Assembly (NCBI GenBank): GCA_022497155.1
Contig: MU385715.1
Location: forward strand, 992,001 to 1,056,000
Direction: 5' to 3'
Length of the DNA: 64,000 bases
DNA from: Whalleya microplaca
Taxonomy: Eukaryota; Ascomycota; Sordariomycetes; Xylariales; Xylariaceae
A program made the position numbers and the translations under genes. Of the stretch, positions 49,515 to 61,500 are shown piece by piece. Position 1 is the stretch's first letter, and each line of letters opens with the position of its first letter. The notes under the pieces were generated by a model that was not told where the DNA came from, made no database searches, and saw only the letters and a program-made list of their open reading frames with translations.

Positions 49515-50565
49515 TCAAGCTGCTAGTCGTCGTTTCTCGTCGCTCGTTGAGACGGGCGCCGGGGTGACAGCAGGCACAGGCATCGCCTCATGCCGCTCCT
49601 CCTCTACTGCTTCAGCTTGTCTGTTCAAGTAACTCAGGTACTACAGCATCGGGGGTTAGTGAGATTCCCTTATAAATCTAGAGAGGGATGATCCAGGACG
49701 TGGTTCTGGAGTGAACCCCAAGCCCCTGAATTGAGGATAAAAGTAACAAATGAACTAAGAATGTGCATACCGTCTGCCATCCAACGGCAACAACGCCCGC
49801 GAAAACGCTCCGGTACTCAATAGGCACGAATGTGAAGCTGAAGGCCGTGACCGCAGGCCATAGCTTCCAGCTGTTGACGAAACTGATGGGGACGGTGCGC
49901 TTGATGCGATCCCAGGTCTCCGCGAGAGTATCGCCGCACAGCAGCGCCTGGAAGCCGAAGAAGTAGGTATTGAAGACGGGCGTGAACGTGAGCTGGTTGA
50001 AGACGACCTTGGCGCCGACTGAGAGCGCCTGCGACGAGTAGTTGAAAGATTGCGACAGGCGCACGAACCTACGGCCGCGTCCATCGTTCGTTAGCATACA
50101 TGTTCCACTTTGCACATATTATATCCGTGTACATGTCTACATGGCAAAAGTCCTATATAGTCCAACTCGTATATATAAAATAGCTCACCAGATATAGTTC
50201 GGAATCGCACACACGCCACCAACGACCAGATTTCGCGCCGTGCGCTTCGGGTCGTACTCCCTCCCACTAATATACTGCGCGCTGATATCTGCGCACAGGT
50301 ATATAAACAGCCCGCTCGCCAACTGCGTGGCCCACGGGCGCGTCCGCTGGGCGCGCGCATACGCCTCGCCAGCGCGGGTCAGGGGGCCTAGGCGCTGCCA
50401 GATCGGCAACGGCGCTACCGTGCTCGGGACGGGGATCGGCTGTTCTGGTTTCGCCTCCTTCTTCGCGTCTGAGGACTGGAATCGGCGCTGCGGTTGGGGG
50501 AGGCGGCGCATGCGCAGATGTTCGAGATGGCGCCGGAACACGGCGCGCAGGACAGGCGAGGGCAT
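49515..50565 (-). CDS. Mpv17/PMP22 family membrane protein
   Basis: Model: join(49515..49640, 49771..50068, 50189..50565), 266 aa, with introns of 130 and 120 nt. The joins restore PNYIW-FVRLSQSF and VAVGWQT-YLSYLNRQ. The protein has a basic Arg-rich N-terminus (mitochondrial-type presequence), LWQ-like IWQRLGPLTRAGEAY, then ASGLFIYLCADISAQYI. The C-terminal half has the Mpv17 core TPVFNTYFFGFQALL, NSWKLWPAVTAFSFTFVPIEYRSVFAGVVAVGWQTYLSYLN. An extra acidic then Pro/Ala tail of about 30 residues follows. Family members such as yeast Sym1 and Mpv17 are four-helix proteins of the inner mitochondrial or peroxisomal membrane with channel-like behaviour. The location here is inferred from the presequence. 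Confidence 0.92.
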
Positions 50566-52113
50566 CGCGACGGTGGGGACGCGGGGTCTACTGCCTGCGT
50601 TCGTTCTATGAAGGAATGGAACGGTGGAGAAGTCGCGAGGGCTACCGGAGTATCATGATGAAGACGAGAGAGAGAGAGAGAGAGACTGCTCACGGAGAAA
50701 ACTCCATGAGGGAAGAGATGTCAGGGGGACTAACACAACTTAGATCAGCCGGAGAAACTGTTGAGACACTGCGGCGGCGCACTCGGCTCCACGTCACTGT
50801 CAGATCCGTTACATGTAGCGTCAGATCCGTTAGCCTGATCCATTATCAGATTGAGTTTCGGTCGCCGCCGGAGATATGGGGAAATCCGAGCTAAGGATCG
50901 ACTACTGCGTCACTAGTTAAGTAGGCAGCACTAGCCACAAGCAAGCAGCCAAGCCACAAGATGGTAAGCAAGGGGTAGGAGGCTTGATGTTACCTTATGT
51001 CCATAGGAGACAGACGGGTTCTCGCGACCTCTGCTGAAGCTCAGATATCATCTAACTTCAAGATGGTGACTTCATGCCGAGAGGTGATCTGAATTTTGTA
51101 ATGTTCAACCTAGGAGATAAATATAGATCAATTTGATCTTCTTCGGTTGATTGCTCAAGACTTGAGCGTCTGAAGCGTCAACTTGATACCTACCATTCAA
51201 CAAATTGTACAGACTCAGTATCTTCGACATTCATTTTCTTGTCCTAAAGTTTTGGATGATAGATACAGTAATGAGTTTGCAATTGGACCCTGCCTTGCCT
51301 TCTCTACATGGTCCAATCGCAACCTTTCCTTGTACTATTGAATAGCAAGGACCGTTTACTGGGTTCTTGGCACGCCAGAACAACCTCAACCCTCGTCTGT
51401 GCTGGCGTCATCCATATGGTCCATTCTCTACCCCATGATGAATATGGGACAGCGAGGAATGGCTGAGTAGCCAAGACTGCTATGCATGTAAGACAGTCAA
51501 AGTAATGAGAGAAGCTGAATACGTATCGAACTGTGCAGAAGAATAGAAGTTGAACTAGATAGCACAGGTCGCTCGGGGTCACCGCTTCGACTATATGAAT
51601 ATTACAACTTGATGAAGATGGGACCTGGCACTCCATATATTCGAGGCTGAGCTAGGCGGCATGCATACATATCTGGCGAGCATCTTGTCCCTCGCACTCG
51701 GTTTGCCCTACATATCTGTGACCCGCATGCCACGTTGACACTGCATCTTCTGGAAGAGATCTTCCACGCTATTTCCCCTTCTCAATCCTGTCGTTTTCAG
51801 CCTCCGATAGGAGCCCATACGATAGAACTAGGGCTGCCGTCAAGCATCTGCCATGGCAGTGCGAGCTCCCGAATCTCATTTATGCTTTCTTGAGCCTGGA
51901 CCCGCCTTCGGTACAGCCGTCCAGCAGGGTGATGATAGGGGGGGAATACCTAGCACTTGAGGAAATCCTTCAAAACGGCAGCTCGATCACTTCACATACC
52001 TACAAGTGTAGCGCGCACACATACCTACCTACTCAACTGTCCTGGGAACCCGCATCCACATCTTAGATCTCGCAATCCACTCACTGATACATATAAACCC
52101 ACCTACATAAGCC
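50566..52113. other. Intergenic, with GA microsatellite
   Basis: This contains the upstream region of the Mpv17 gene and of the small membrane-protein gene. A pure GA run lies at 50666-50685, and GTCAGATCCGTTA occurs twice at about 50799-50832. No further gene is supported. Confidence 0.6.
50666..50685. repeat. GA dinucleotide microsatellite
   Basis: Ten perfect GA units lie just upstream of the Mpv17-family gene. Confidence 0.85.
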
Positions 52114-52563
52114 ATGGCACCCCCAACGCCGACGCTCTCACAGGCTACTACAGCGACCGCCCTCGCCCTCTCCATGCTGCGCCCTCGAGACTCAGACTCA
52201 GACCCCAACTCAGACAAAGACAAAATCAAAGCACCCTTCGACGACCCAGAAGCACTCTACGACCCGACGCCAAACAACCATGCGCCCTCGGAGGACACGG
52301 GAAACGGCTACGACCTATCACCACCCAGCACTGCGCTCGGGATCACGGGAGCGAGTCTGCTGGCCCTCCTCGTGCTCGGAGGCCTCGTGTGGTTGGGGCT
52401 GCGCTTCTACCGGAGGAGAAGGCGGGGGAATGCTGCTGCGAGGCCGCGATCTGCTCTCGAGCCCCTTATGGATAAGGATGCGGATGGAGATGGGGATGCT
52501 AGGGACGGGTCCGGGAACGGGGCCGGGCCGGGGCCCAGGGGAGAGGGTGTGAATGTGGTGTAA
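52114..52563 (+). CDS. Small single-pass membrane protein, unknown function
   Basis: A single exon of 149 aa has a favourable start context (AGCCATGGCA). It has an acidic, Asp/Pro-rich N-terminal 70 residues and then one membrane helix at about residues 73-97 (ITGASLLALLVLGGLVWLGL). The helix is closed by a strong stop-transfer FYRRRRRG. A Gly/Asp/Ala-rich tail follows. No family is recognised. Codon use is GC-rich like the neighbouring conserved genes, unlike the AT-rich desert. The topology suggests a plasma-membrane or secretory-pathway protein with the acidic part outside. Confidence 0.6.
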   Translation: MAPPTPTLSQATTATALALSMLRPRDSDSDPNSDKDKIKAPFDDPEALYDPTPNNHAPSEDTGNGYDLSPPSTALGITGASLLALLVLGGLVWLGLRFYRRRRRGNAAARPRSALEPLMDKDADGDGDARDGSGNGAGPGPRGEGVNVV

Positions 52564-53732
52564 GGTTAGTTGTAAAGCTGGATCCTCGAGTCTATATCTC
52601 TTGGAAACTCTTATGATAATCTCTGAGATGAAAAGGCGCACGGTTTATTAACCTCGCACCTATGTCGACCGTGACACAATATTAGACTCTAAAGAGCCGG
52701 ATATGAATGTACCGCGGGATATATCAGGCGTCATTGCTGTGCAGCAATTACGGCGTCGTTCTTGCGACAGAAAGGCAGTTTATCCTAGCTCTGTCTCACT
52801 TGATGATAGGCGCACTACTTGCTCTTTGGCAGTAAAACCAGCAAGCTTGATGGGATATGCAAGGTAGTCGTTGGGACGGGCTGCTGCGTTTATACCCATC
52901 CGCGACTTGTGTGGAGTTAAGGCTAATGACGAGCATGAACGTCGGATATAAGGGGAAAGCGTCATGACATTGAGCTCCAGCGTTCAACAGTACTCACAGT
53001 GTATAGTAAGGAGGTCAGGTTACATGGGATGCGGGATGCAGTAAATAAATACGAGCAGCTCTTATAGTTCAATACAAAATCAACTTGAAGAATAAAATGA
53101 ACGAAACCCCCTTTTCTCCCGATTTGAGACATGAAAAGCTCAGCATCAAGTATACTCACGTGAAGCGTTTCAGACTCCAGTTTTCATTGTAATAGATGTA
53201 TATAAGTTCCGCGTCTCAATCACTGTGGAGGCGATGAGACGGCGATGACAGCTAAATATGCTTACTCACGGCATCGAGCCCGACAAACCAGCAGCACATC
53301 AACAAACTCTCACACAAAGAAGAAGAGAAGAAAACGCGAATAGCACACTCATAAATAATAACCAGCTAAGAGTCAATATGCAGCTGGTATCTAGCGGGGA
53401 CTACTGGGCGAAGAAGGCACCGCATGGGCTATCTTCCGAAGACTACATACATACTCTGAAAGCGACGTCGGACCAGATTTCCATTTTTTGCAAACTCCCC
53501 CCTTCCCCTTCGCGCACACGCGTGTCAGTATCAAAATACAAGCAGAGAGAAGAAGTGTGCCTCGAGTCGTCGTCTTCGTCATCCTCGTCCTCGTGATCGC
53601 CGTTACGAGCGTATAACCCTCATTAATACATGTCCCATAATATTGCTGCCTCCTACTACCCCTGCCCCTACGCATCCCCCTGACGGCCCATCGACTTTAC
53701 CTAGAGCTATGTAGGTAGTTAGTTCCCCTTCC
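52564..53732. other. Intergenic between convergent genes
   Basis: This is the 3' flank of the small membrane-protein gene and the 3' flank of eIF5B. A short CGTCCT-type run near 53570-53595 is low complexity. No coding frame is accepted. Confidence 0.6.
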
Positions 53733-56700
53733 CTAGTTGATATCGAACAGCGGTTTGAGCTTGATGATGAGCTGCCACTCGTCGTTCGAGACCTCTTTCC
53801 GGTAGAACTCCTTCAGCGTGTCGATGCTGGCGCGGGATATCAGGCTGTAGAGCGTGTCCTTCTCCTCGAGCTGGCGGCCGTACGTAGGCTGGTGGCTGCC
53901 CATCTCGATCTTGACGGCTACCGAAGGTTGACCCTTCTTGCACACCGGGATCTGCTTGTGATCTCGCTCAATCGAAGTCCTATGCATGTGTTAGTCGGGA
54001 TGGAAAACACCACGTGTCAAGTTTCATAAGATGAACTTACACTCTGCCTAGGTTGACAATTTCCTTGATGCCGGTTGTCGGGTTCTGCTTGATAGCCGCA
54101 ATGGGCGTGTTGACCTTCAGATTGCCATCTACCACATCGACACCCACCACAATGGGGCTTGTCTTGTTGAAGACGGCAACAGTTCTGAGTACACAGGGGA
54201 AGACAGCCAACATCTTGGATTCCTCCTTCTTCTTCTCGAGTTGCTCATCCATATGCTTCGTGAAAGCGTCGAAAAGATGGTAAATGATATCCGCGGTGAA
54301 GACCTTGATTCCGTGTTCTTCCGCATACGCCTGCGCCTCCTTGTCGATCTTGACATCGAAACAAAGCATGACAGCATAATCGGGCGCCTTCTCGAGCATA
54401 GTCGCACATTGCATTACGTCTCGCTTGAACACGGGGCCAATTCCGACATTCGCCACAGGAATCTTGCAGTCCTTCAAGAAATCAAGCAAAGCTTCGAGCG
54501 AACCCAGTGTCGATGCTTGAACACTAACTCCACGACCAGATTTAGCAACGCGGCTGAATAGCTTGTTGAGGTCTGCCTCAACCTCTTCCTCAAGGTCCTC
54601 TTCATCGTCATCGGGCCCAACCACAAGCAAGCGTGATCCAGCAATGGCACCTTCAAGGCCGGGCGCGCTGATCTTGACACCCATTGCGGCCTTGACTTCC
54701 TTGTTATGTACGTACTGAGACTTGACACGCAATTCTTTCATGACAGCTGGCGTGAGAAGTGCACGGATATTTGTAGTGATAGCCCCTTCTACACCACACA
54801 CAACTATCCGGTCACCTTCTCGCAAGATACCGTTGGACAGGATGACATCAATGGTCATACCAAAGCCCTCGATAGCCTTGACTTCAAGGACGGTAGCCTG
54901 GACTTCTGAGAGATACATTAACGAACCCACCATTCTCTCCTGAGTCAGCTGCAGAATCAACTTCAGCATGTCAGGGATACCCTCGCCGGTGTGAGCTGAT
55001 GTTGGACACAATGACACAAATTTAGCCATCGACTTATTCTCGTAGTAGAGCTCAGCATTGAAACCTTGCTCGGCGAATGCCAGCTTTGTCTGGTCTAGCC
55101 GATTTCTGAACTCGTTTTGGACCCCCCTAGGTTGCAGGGCCAAACTTTCCTGGAAGCCATTGTTGTCGACCTTCTTCCAGCCATACAGACGGTCTATTTT
55201 GTTAAGAGCGACAATAAAGGGTGTTTTCCGGTCTCGGAGCAGCTTCATCGATTCTAGAGTTTGAGGTTCAAGACCGTGCATAATATCGACAACGAGAATG
55301 GCAATGTTACAGAGCGATGAACCTCTCGATCTCAGATTTGAGAACGACTCGTGGCCTGGCGTATCGATGATCAGTAGACCAGGAACTTTGAACTCGAACT
55401 TCCCATCCGCGTTGACCACTGCCGTCTTCTGTTTAATGGCGTCCACAGGGAAGTACGTCGCACCAATCTGCTGCGTGATACCACCTGCTTCTCCTTCTTG
55501 AACGTTCGTCTGTCTGATCTTGTCTAGCAGTTTCGTCTTACCCGTATCGACGTGTCCCAGGATACAACAGATTGGAGAACGAAGGTTGTCTTTTGATCGA
55601 GCAGCCAAGGCAGCTTGGTGAGCCTTTTCTCGTCGGTCCGCAGCTTCCTTCTTCCGTTGGGCCTCTGCTGCTTGTGCGGCTGTTTGTTCCTCGTCTTCAG
55701 AGGACTCTTCTTCTTCTTCAGATTCTGACTCGTCAGATCCAGCAGCCTTGGGTCTCGAGGGAAGGGCTGCGGCTTTGCCATTAGCGGCAGACTTCTCTTT
55801 CTCTTCATCTGAATCCGCATCCCAACTATCTTTGACGTCGTCTGAGGCGGCGGCAGCGGCAGCGGCCTCCCAGTCGTCCTCAATGTCACTTTCTGCCTCC
55901 TTAGCGGCTTTGGCTGCTGCTTCTTTTGCGGCGGCCTCCTTCGCAGCTTTTTCTTCGGCTTCCTTCAGCGCGGCTTCAGCCTGGGCTCTGGCCCGCTCAG
56001 CAGCTTCAGCTAAGGCTTTCTCTTCGTCGATCTAAGTCGATATTAGCAAGAAAACTTATGGTATGAAACACACAAGGGCAAAAAGACTTACCTTTTGATC
56101 ATTCTTCTTGCCGCCTCGCTTTTTGTTTTCATAGACAACCTTCTTCTTTTTCTCCTCGCCAGCCTCGTCCGAAGGGCCAACCTTGATGCCAGCGGCGATC
56201 ATCTGCTGAAGTTTCCTCTCATTCCGGGCCTTTTCTTCCTTTTGTGCCTTCGTGAGGAATTTGCCCTCCTTCTTGAGCTGCTCGATCTTCTCCTTTTCTT
56301 TCTGCTTCTTGCGAGCCTTCTCCTCTTCTCTACGCTTGGTTTCTTCGGCATCTAAACGCTCTAGCTCTGCAATCCGCTTCTTCTCATCCTCGGCAGCCTT
56401 CTCGGCCGCTTCTCGTTGCCGCCGCAATTCTTCCTGTTGTTTCTGGATAGCTGCTAGATGTGGAGGAAGCTTCTTTCCCTTCTTGCCTCCGGCCTCGGCC
56501 GCCGGCGCTGCCACGGGAGCCTCTTTCTTCTCTTCCACTACAGCTTTAGGGGTGGGTTCAGCAGCCTTTGCGGCAGGGGGAGGTGCGGCGGTCTTCTTTT
56601 TCGCAGCCTGTGGGTGGAACGTCTAGTTAGCAGACGAGTCTGAGATGGGAGGATAATATTTTGCGATTCTTCTTACATTCTCCTTTTTCCTCTGCTTCTC

Positions 56701-57153
56701 TCTCTCCTTCTTTAACTTCTCCTTCTCGGCTTTTGTGAGCACCCTTCCTCCCTCGCCAACCTCATCATCGCCGGCGTCGGCTGTGGTGGCCTTGGCCGCT
56801 TGCTGCTGTTTATCTTGCTTTCCGCCCTTGCCCTTCTTTTCCGGCAGTGCAAACTCGTCGTCCATCGTTGCTTCTTGGGGAGCCTTGACTGCTGCTGCCT
56901 CGGGCTCGGGCGTAGCGCCGTGACCACTGCCATCGTCGAAATTCTCGGACAGGCCCTTCTTCTTGCGCTTCTCTCGGTTCTTCTTCATCATGGCCATGAG
57001 GCCGCCCACGGGCGCGTCCTCTCCCTCCTCATTTTCGGCGTCTTCGGCAGGTGCGGAAGGTGCGGCGTCACCGTTTGCAGGCGCGATGGGCTCGCCTAGG
57101 TCAGCCTCCCAATCGTCGGCAGCCTTCTTGTTACCCTTCTTCTTGGGCGGCAT
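53733..57153 (-). CDS. fun12: Translation initiation factor eIF5B (FUN12-like GTPase)
   Basis: Model: join(53733..53979, 54041..56031, 56092..56607, 56677..57153), 1076 aa, introns 61, 60 and 69 nt, all in frame. The N-terminal 470 residues are highly charged Lys/Glu/Ala-rich, beginning [20 protein letters not shown], as in fungal eIF5B. The G domain starts near residue 483. It shows GHVDTGKT (P-loop at about 490), [10 protein letters not shown] (switch I), DTPGHE (switch II), NKID (base recognition) and SAHTGEGI. Domain II, III and IV regions follow, ending in [19 protein letters not shown] and LKPLFDIN. eIF5B is the universally conserved GTPase that promotes 60S joining after start-codon selection; the GTPase motifs are all intact. 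The exon-3 donor lies inside a valine codon (GT|G). The symbol is that of the yeast orthologue. Confidence 0.96.
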
Positions 57154-58586
57154 GTTGGGCGGTATCACGAGGTGGGATGTAAGTTAGAGTAGTAGATCTG
57201 GTGGTGAATTGTCCGAGAGAATAAATTTCCGAACTAGAGCTAGACTTTCACAGACTTAAACGTAATGTGAGTGGTGAGTGGTGAGTGGTTACGCCGTGAT
57301 GGTGAGATGTGAAAGAGAGTGAAGTGGGGTGGCGTTCAGCGCACAGCGAGGGGCGAAGTCGAGGTCTTAAATCCGCCCGCTGTTAAACCTCATATATATG
57401 TATGTATTCCGTACCTATCATTGGTTGGTCAGGTGTGGGTAATTTATTTACACACCCGTCGGCAAATTCGCACATAAGAGCCGAGTTTGAATAGAGGAAG
57501 AAATTTTTTCTAATTCTCCAACAGATCTAGTGTAAAGACCAAACAGCGCAAATAGCTGATGGATGACCTGTCCATGAAGAAGGGCTGAACGGTTAGGGCC
57601 TTGAGGATTCTTAGTGGGGTCGATTAATTCAAACGATGACGCTGATTTTCCTGTGAACTTATAAAAAGCTATGAACGATTAAGCGAGTTGAATAATATCT
57701 TATCGATAACCACAACCACTTCCTACATACCCCTGATACCTAACCTTAGGCAGCTAGGCAGGCTAGGTAACCTAATAAATCCTCCGATCTGTACCTAGGT
57801 ACCTAGGCAACTTAAAAGTATGTACAGCTACGCAGACTCCCCTGGAAGCATATTCTATTGAATGTCAACAAATGGCATATGCATATCTACTTATACGATA
57901 GCGGTTGGCCGATTAGAGGTTATAAAGGCCTGTTCACATTAAATCTCGTTGACACTCTCGCCTCCGTGATAAGTACCATATCTTAACATCAATACGGAAT
58001 ATATTACATAATATTGTTAGTTCGGTATAAGGGAACATGTACCTGCCACTACATAGGCCAGGGGAGTATGGAGTGGGTACCTATAGGAAGGTGCTGCTCA
58101 TTGACACCCAATGAGATATGCTGAGCACACTTATCGTTCTTAGATCAAATAAAGTGAGTGACTACTTGAACGAATTTCTTTATAAATGCCCCTTGGGGCT
58201 GTGATCTATTAACTCCCGAGTATCACAGCACAGAAACTAAAGAGAGCGGTGCACACCGAGCCTTACAATTAATGGAGATAATAGAGTACAAGAACCTCAG
58301 AGTCTTCCCCCCCTATTTCAATGTCGCCTTAGAAATTTCGTACAAGTATGTCCCACATGTATCACCTGGACTCTTACTCCACGCCCTGAAATTATACTAC
58401 ATTTCATAGTTCTCCTTCGATCTGTGTTGTAGGACGGTTAGTCTTGAGCGCTGTCGGGTGATATAGGTATCCCATCACCATAGGTATGCACTAAGAGAAT
58501 GCTAACCTTTTCTAGTAGATATCATCCGTCTGGATTCCAACTGTGCTATGACCGAGGTTCCGTAACATGGCATATTCTACTTGTGC
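57154..58586. other. Intergenic, no gene seen
   Basis: This holds the eIF5B promoter region (right of 57153), with a 7-bp GTGAGTG tandem triplet at 57267-57287, and the 3' flank of the MMS1-like gene. The part at 57.7-58.5 kb is AT-rich with CTAGGTACCTAGG-like words. Confidence 0.6.
57267..57287. repeat. 7-bp tandem repeat, three copies
   Basis: GTGAGTG occurs three times in perfect tandem about 115 bp upstream of the eIF5B start codon. Confidence 0.8.
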
Positions 58587-61500
58587 TTATAGGACAGGTG
58601 TTAGGTAGTACCTGAGGATGTCGTAGGCGAGTTTATAGTAGAGCGCATCGCGGCCTGTCCCCTGAGTAGAAAGCAAAGCTTTCCCCTCGTCAAGGACTTC
58701 GAGAAGTTCTCGAAACCGTTGCACGTGCTGTGGCTCTGAAATGACCTCTTCCAACACATGCTTGTCTAAGCATCTCTGCAGGATATCCCCGTCAACGTGC
58801 ATATTCAATTTCGGGTTGACCTCAGGCTCGAAGTCATCGTCGTCGCCGGCCTTACTAGAGGAAGTATAAGGGTAGATCGCCCGTGACGCCATGGCAAGGT
58901 TCTGGATGAATCTGAGTAGTCGCCACGCATCCTCGCTTAGTAGTGCAAAGCTTTGAAGTGATCCATCAATGCTGAGGCCCAGTATATCCGAGCCAGGTGG
59001 CCCGCTCTGAATGCATCCGTAGCGCGGTCTGTTCTTGAATAAATTCCATGGACTTCGCGTGTTTCCTCGCACGAATCTCCTGACGGAGGCTTGCAGTTCT
59101 GCACGGAATACCAACTTTAACGGTCGCTCATCTTCGGAAGGGGACCATAAGCCGTGAACTCCACACATCGGATCGGACAACATCGTGATCGACTGGTGAC
59201 GCTCCGCGCTTAAGAATGATCCAACCTCGATAGAATGTAAGCAACTCCGACAAGTGTCGTCTGTATGCAGCTGGACCATCTGATCGCTTTCGATGGCCGG
59301 GTCGCTTTTATAGTCGAGTATTATAAGCGAATGCTTGGTGGTAAGTACATGCAGCCTTCCATCTACCACTTGCATCCAGGACGCTGGGGATGGCAGCTCA
59401 TACTTTTTCGTGACCTTAAATCTCTCCTGCTCAATGATGTTATACTGGAGATGGTTTCCCACACATAGAAAAAGTCCTTGTTCGGTGGTTGTAACCGACC
59501 GAATAGGGCCACCGTACACTGATTTGAACTTGGTCCAAAAACGTATTCGGCGAGGCATTCCTGTCTCTGTCGGAGTATTCTCGGGTTCGGCCGAGACAAT
59601 CAGGAGAAGGCCTCTATCGTCCTCCTTTCGTACGGAGAGGACATACCAGTCTGCGTGGTAGCCTCCAGCGCTCTTGTATCTCCAGCGTGAAAGAGAAACG
59701 ACACCGGCGCTTGCAAACCCTAGGCCATCAATATAATCAACCTCATAGTAAGTAGTGGCCGGTTTGCCTTTTTCTCTCTGTATTTTGAGGGGGTGGGATA
59801 TGTCATGTCCTGTCGTAGGGTCCAGGAAGTGCAAAGAAGCTAACCCGTTTCTTGAAATAACGGTAACAAGGGCCTCGAGCCTTTGAGAATATAGGATCTT
59901 CACCGGTGTGCCTCGAACGGGTAATGAACGTGGAACTGGCTTTGGCCGCCGTTGCAATTCTGTGATTAGTATTCGTGGCCCGGCAATCATCACCAAGGTT
60001 GATTGGTCGTATTCAGGGACTTGTTGATGCAACGTGGTCACCGAATTAATCGACGGCGAAGGCATCCCAGGGTCGTATACATCAGTCGGCCAAACGCGGT
60101 GCAACTCCTCAAAGTGGCCTCCTTGCTGATCTGTTACATATTTTGTCATTATTGCCATCTCAGCATCGCCGCAGACGAAGATTGAGCTGGAGTCCTCGAT
60201 CATGGTGCCAGGGAAAACGGAGGATGGCGACATGCCATATTTATCCCTACTGACTTCGTAACTTGCGGAATAAGACGAATCGAGCTGAATGGTAAGCACG
60301 TCCCCATTCTTGGTTCCTGCCACGAGGGTTACGCCCCCTGACTGCTCGCCGGAAGAAATGATGCTCGTCAACGCTCCAAAGGCATCATTGTCTTCAATTT
60401 CTCTATTATTATGGCCAGCATTTCTGGAATCTACGCAACGATTACTTAGCTGGTCCAGAGTTTCAAGGGTATTACACTCGACTTACCGAATTTCGATTGT
60501 AGCTCTATTAGAATTGGCGTTTCAGAGCTCTGATTAGAGACTTCCGTAGGGAAAATCGCTAGGGTTGGGCCTCTGCCATGCCAGAGACCAGCCATGACAA
60601 CGGGATTGCTAGCAAATTTTCCTAAAGCAAGACATGTGACTTCACCTTCAATCTCAAAGGCATGTCGCAACGAGATGCTCGTATCGTCAACATTAAGCAC
60701 GACGACCTTAAACGTAGACCCAGAATAAATTGCTATGGCAATCTTGCTCCCCTGTATAGTTGCATGTGCTACATTGACTGAGGGTTCTTTTATTATGTCA
60801 GCTATCGGATGCCGAGAACTGTGAACCACGCACTATTAGTAACTAATTCATTTCGTTTGGACATATTGACTCACTGCTTGGTTGGCGTCACTAGTATAAT
60901 ATGTGTCGTTGTAATCTGTACCACCCTGTTATCGGCGTCTTCGGCTGCTAGTGTCGTTGACGAGAGATCATAGGGTATCGTATCATCATCTTTCTCTGAC
61001 ACCTCAGTCAGGCTCCCCGACAGATGGAGGACAGCGGATCTATGAGGGAGCGCTAGAAGCAGATAAAAGCCATCCTCCAGGCTCTCGTCAAGAGTGGAGA
61101 TGGCCCAACACTGCCTGATATGTGACGAATATGTAAGATCTAAGCCAATTTTGGCTTGCATGCCGTATCGAAACTCGGTAATAGCACCCATGATGCCTCT
61201 ACCACTGCAGGCAAAAATTCTATCCGGTTGTAATGGAGAAACAGGGTCGCCATTCGCGTGAGCCAAGGCAACGGAATTTCTCGCATGATCATCAATGGTT
61301 CCCTTCGTGGAACTATTAGCCACGACGAAGTCCACCGTCGGAGACCAGTTTGGAATCCATCCTATTCGTTGTGGATGCTGTCTTGCTTCAACCTGGCGGT
61401 GATTATAACGTTAGCCAGCGCAATTGTAGCAGGGAAAGGTACCAGGTCAACTAACATTCCAAACCGCACCGGGGCCAGAGTCTCCACCAGTTACTAGAAC

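Noticed and set aside
53258..53596. 112-residue plus-strand frame ending in a Ser run
   Set aside because: The Ser run is a simple TCG/TCC repeat, there is no domain, and the frame lies in the 3' flank of eIF5B.
55748..56035. Plus-strand Ser/Ala-rich open frame
   Set aside because: It is the complement of the charged Ala/Glu/Lys-rich part of eIF5B.
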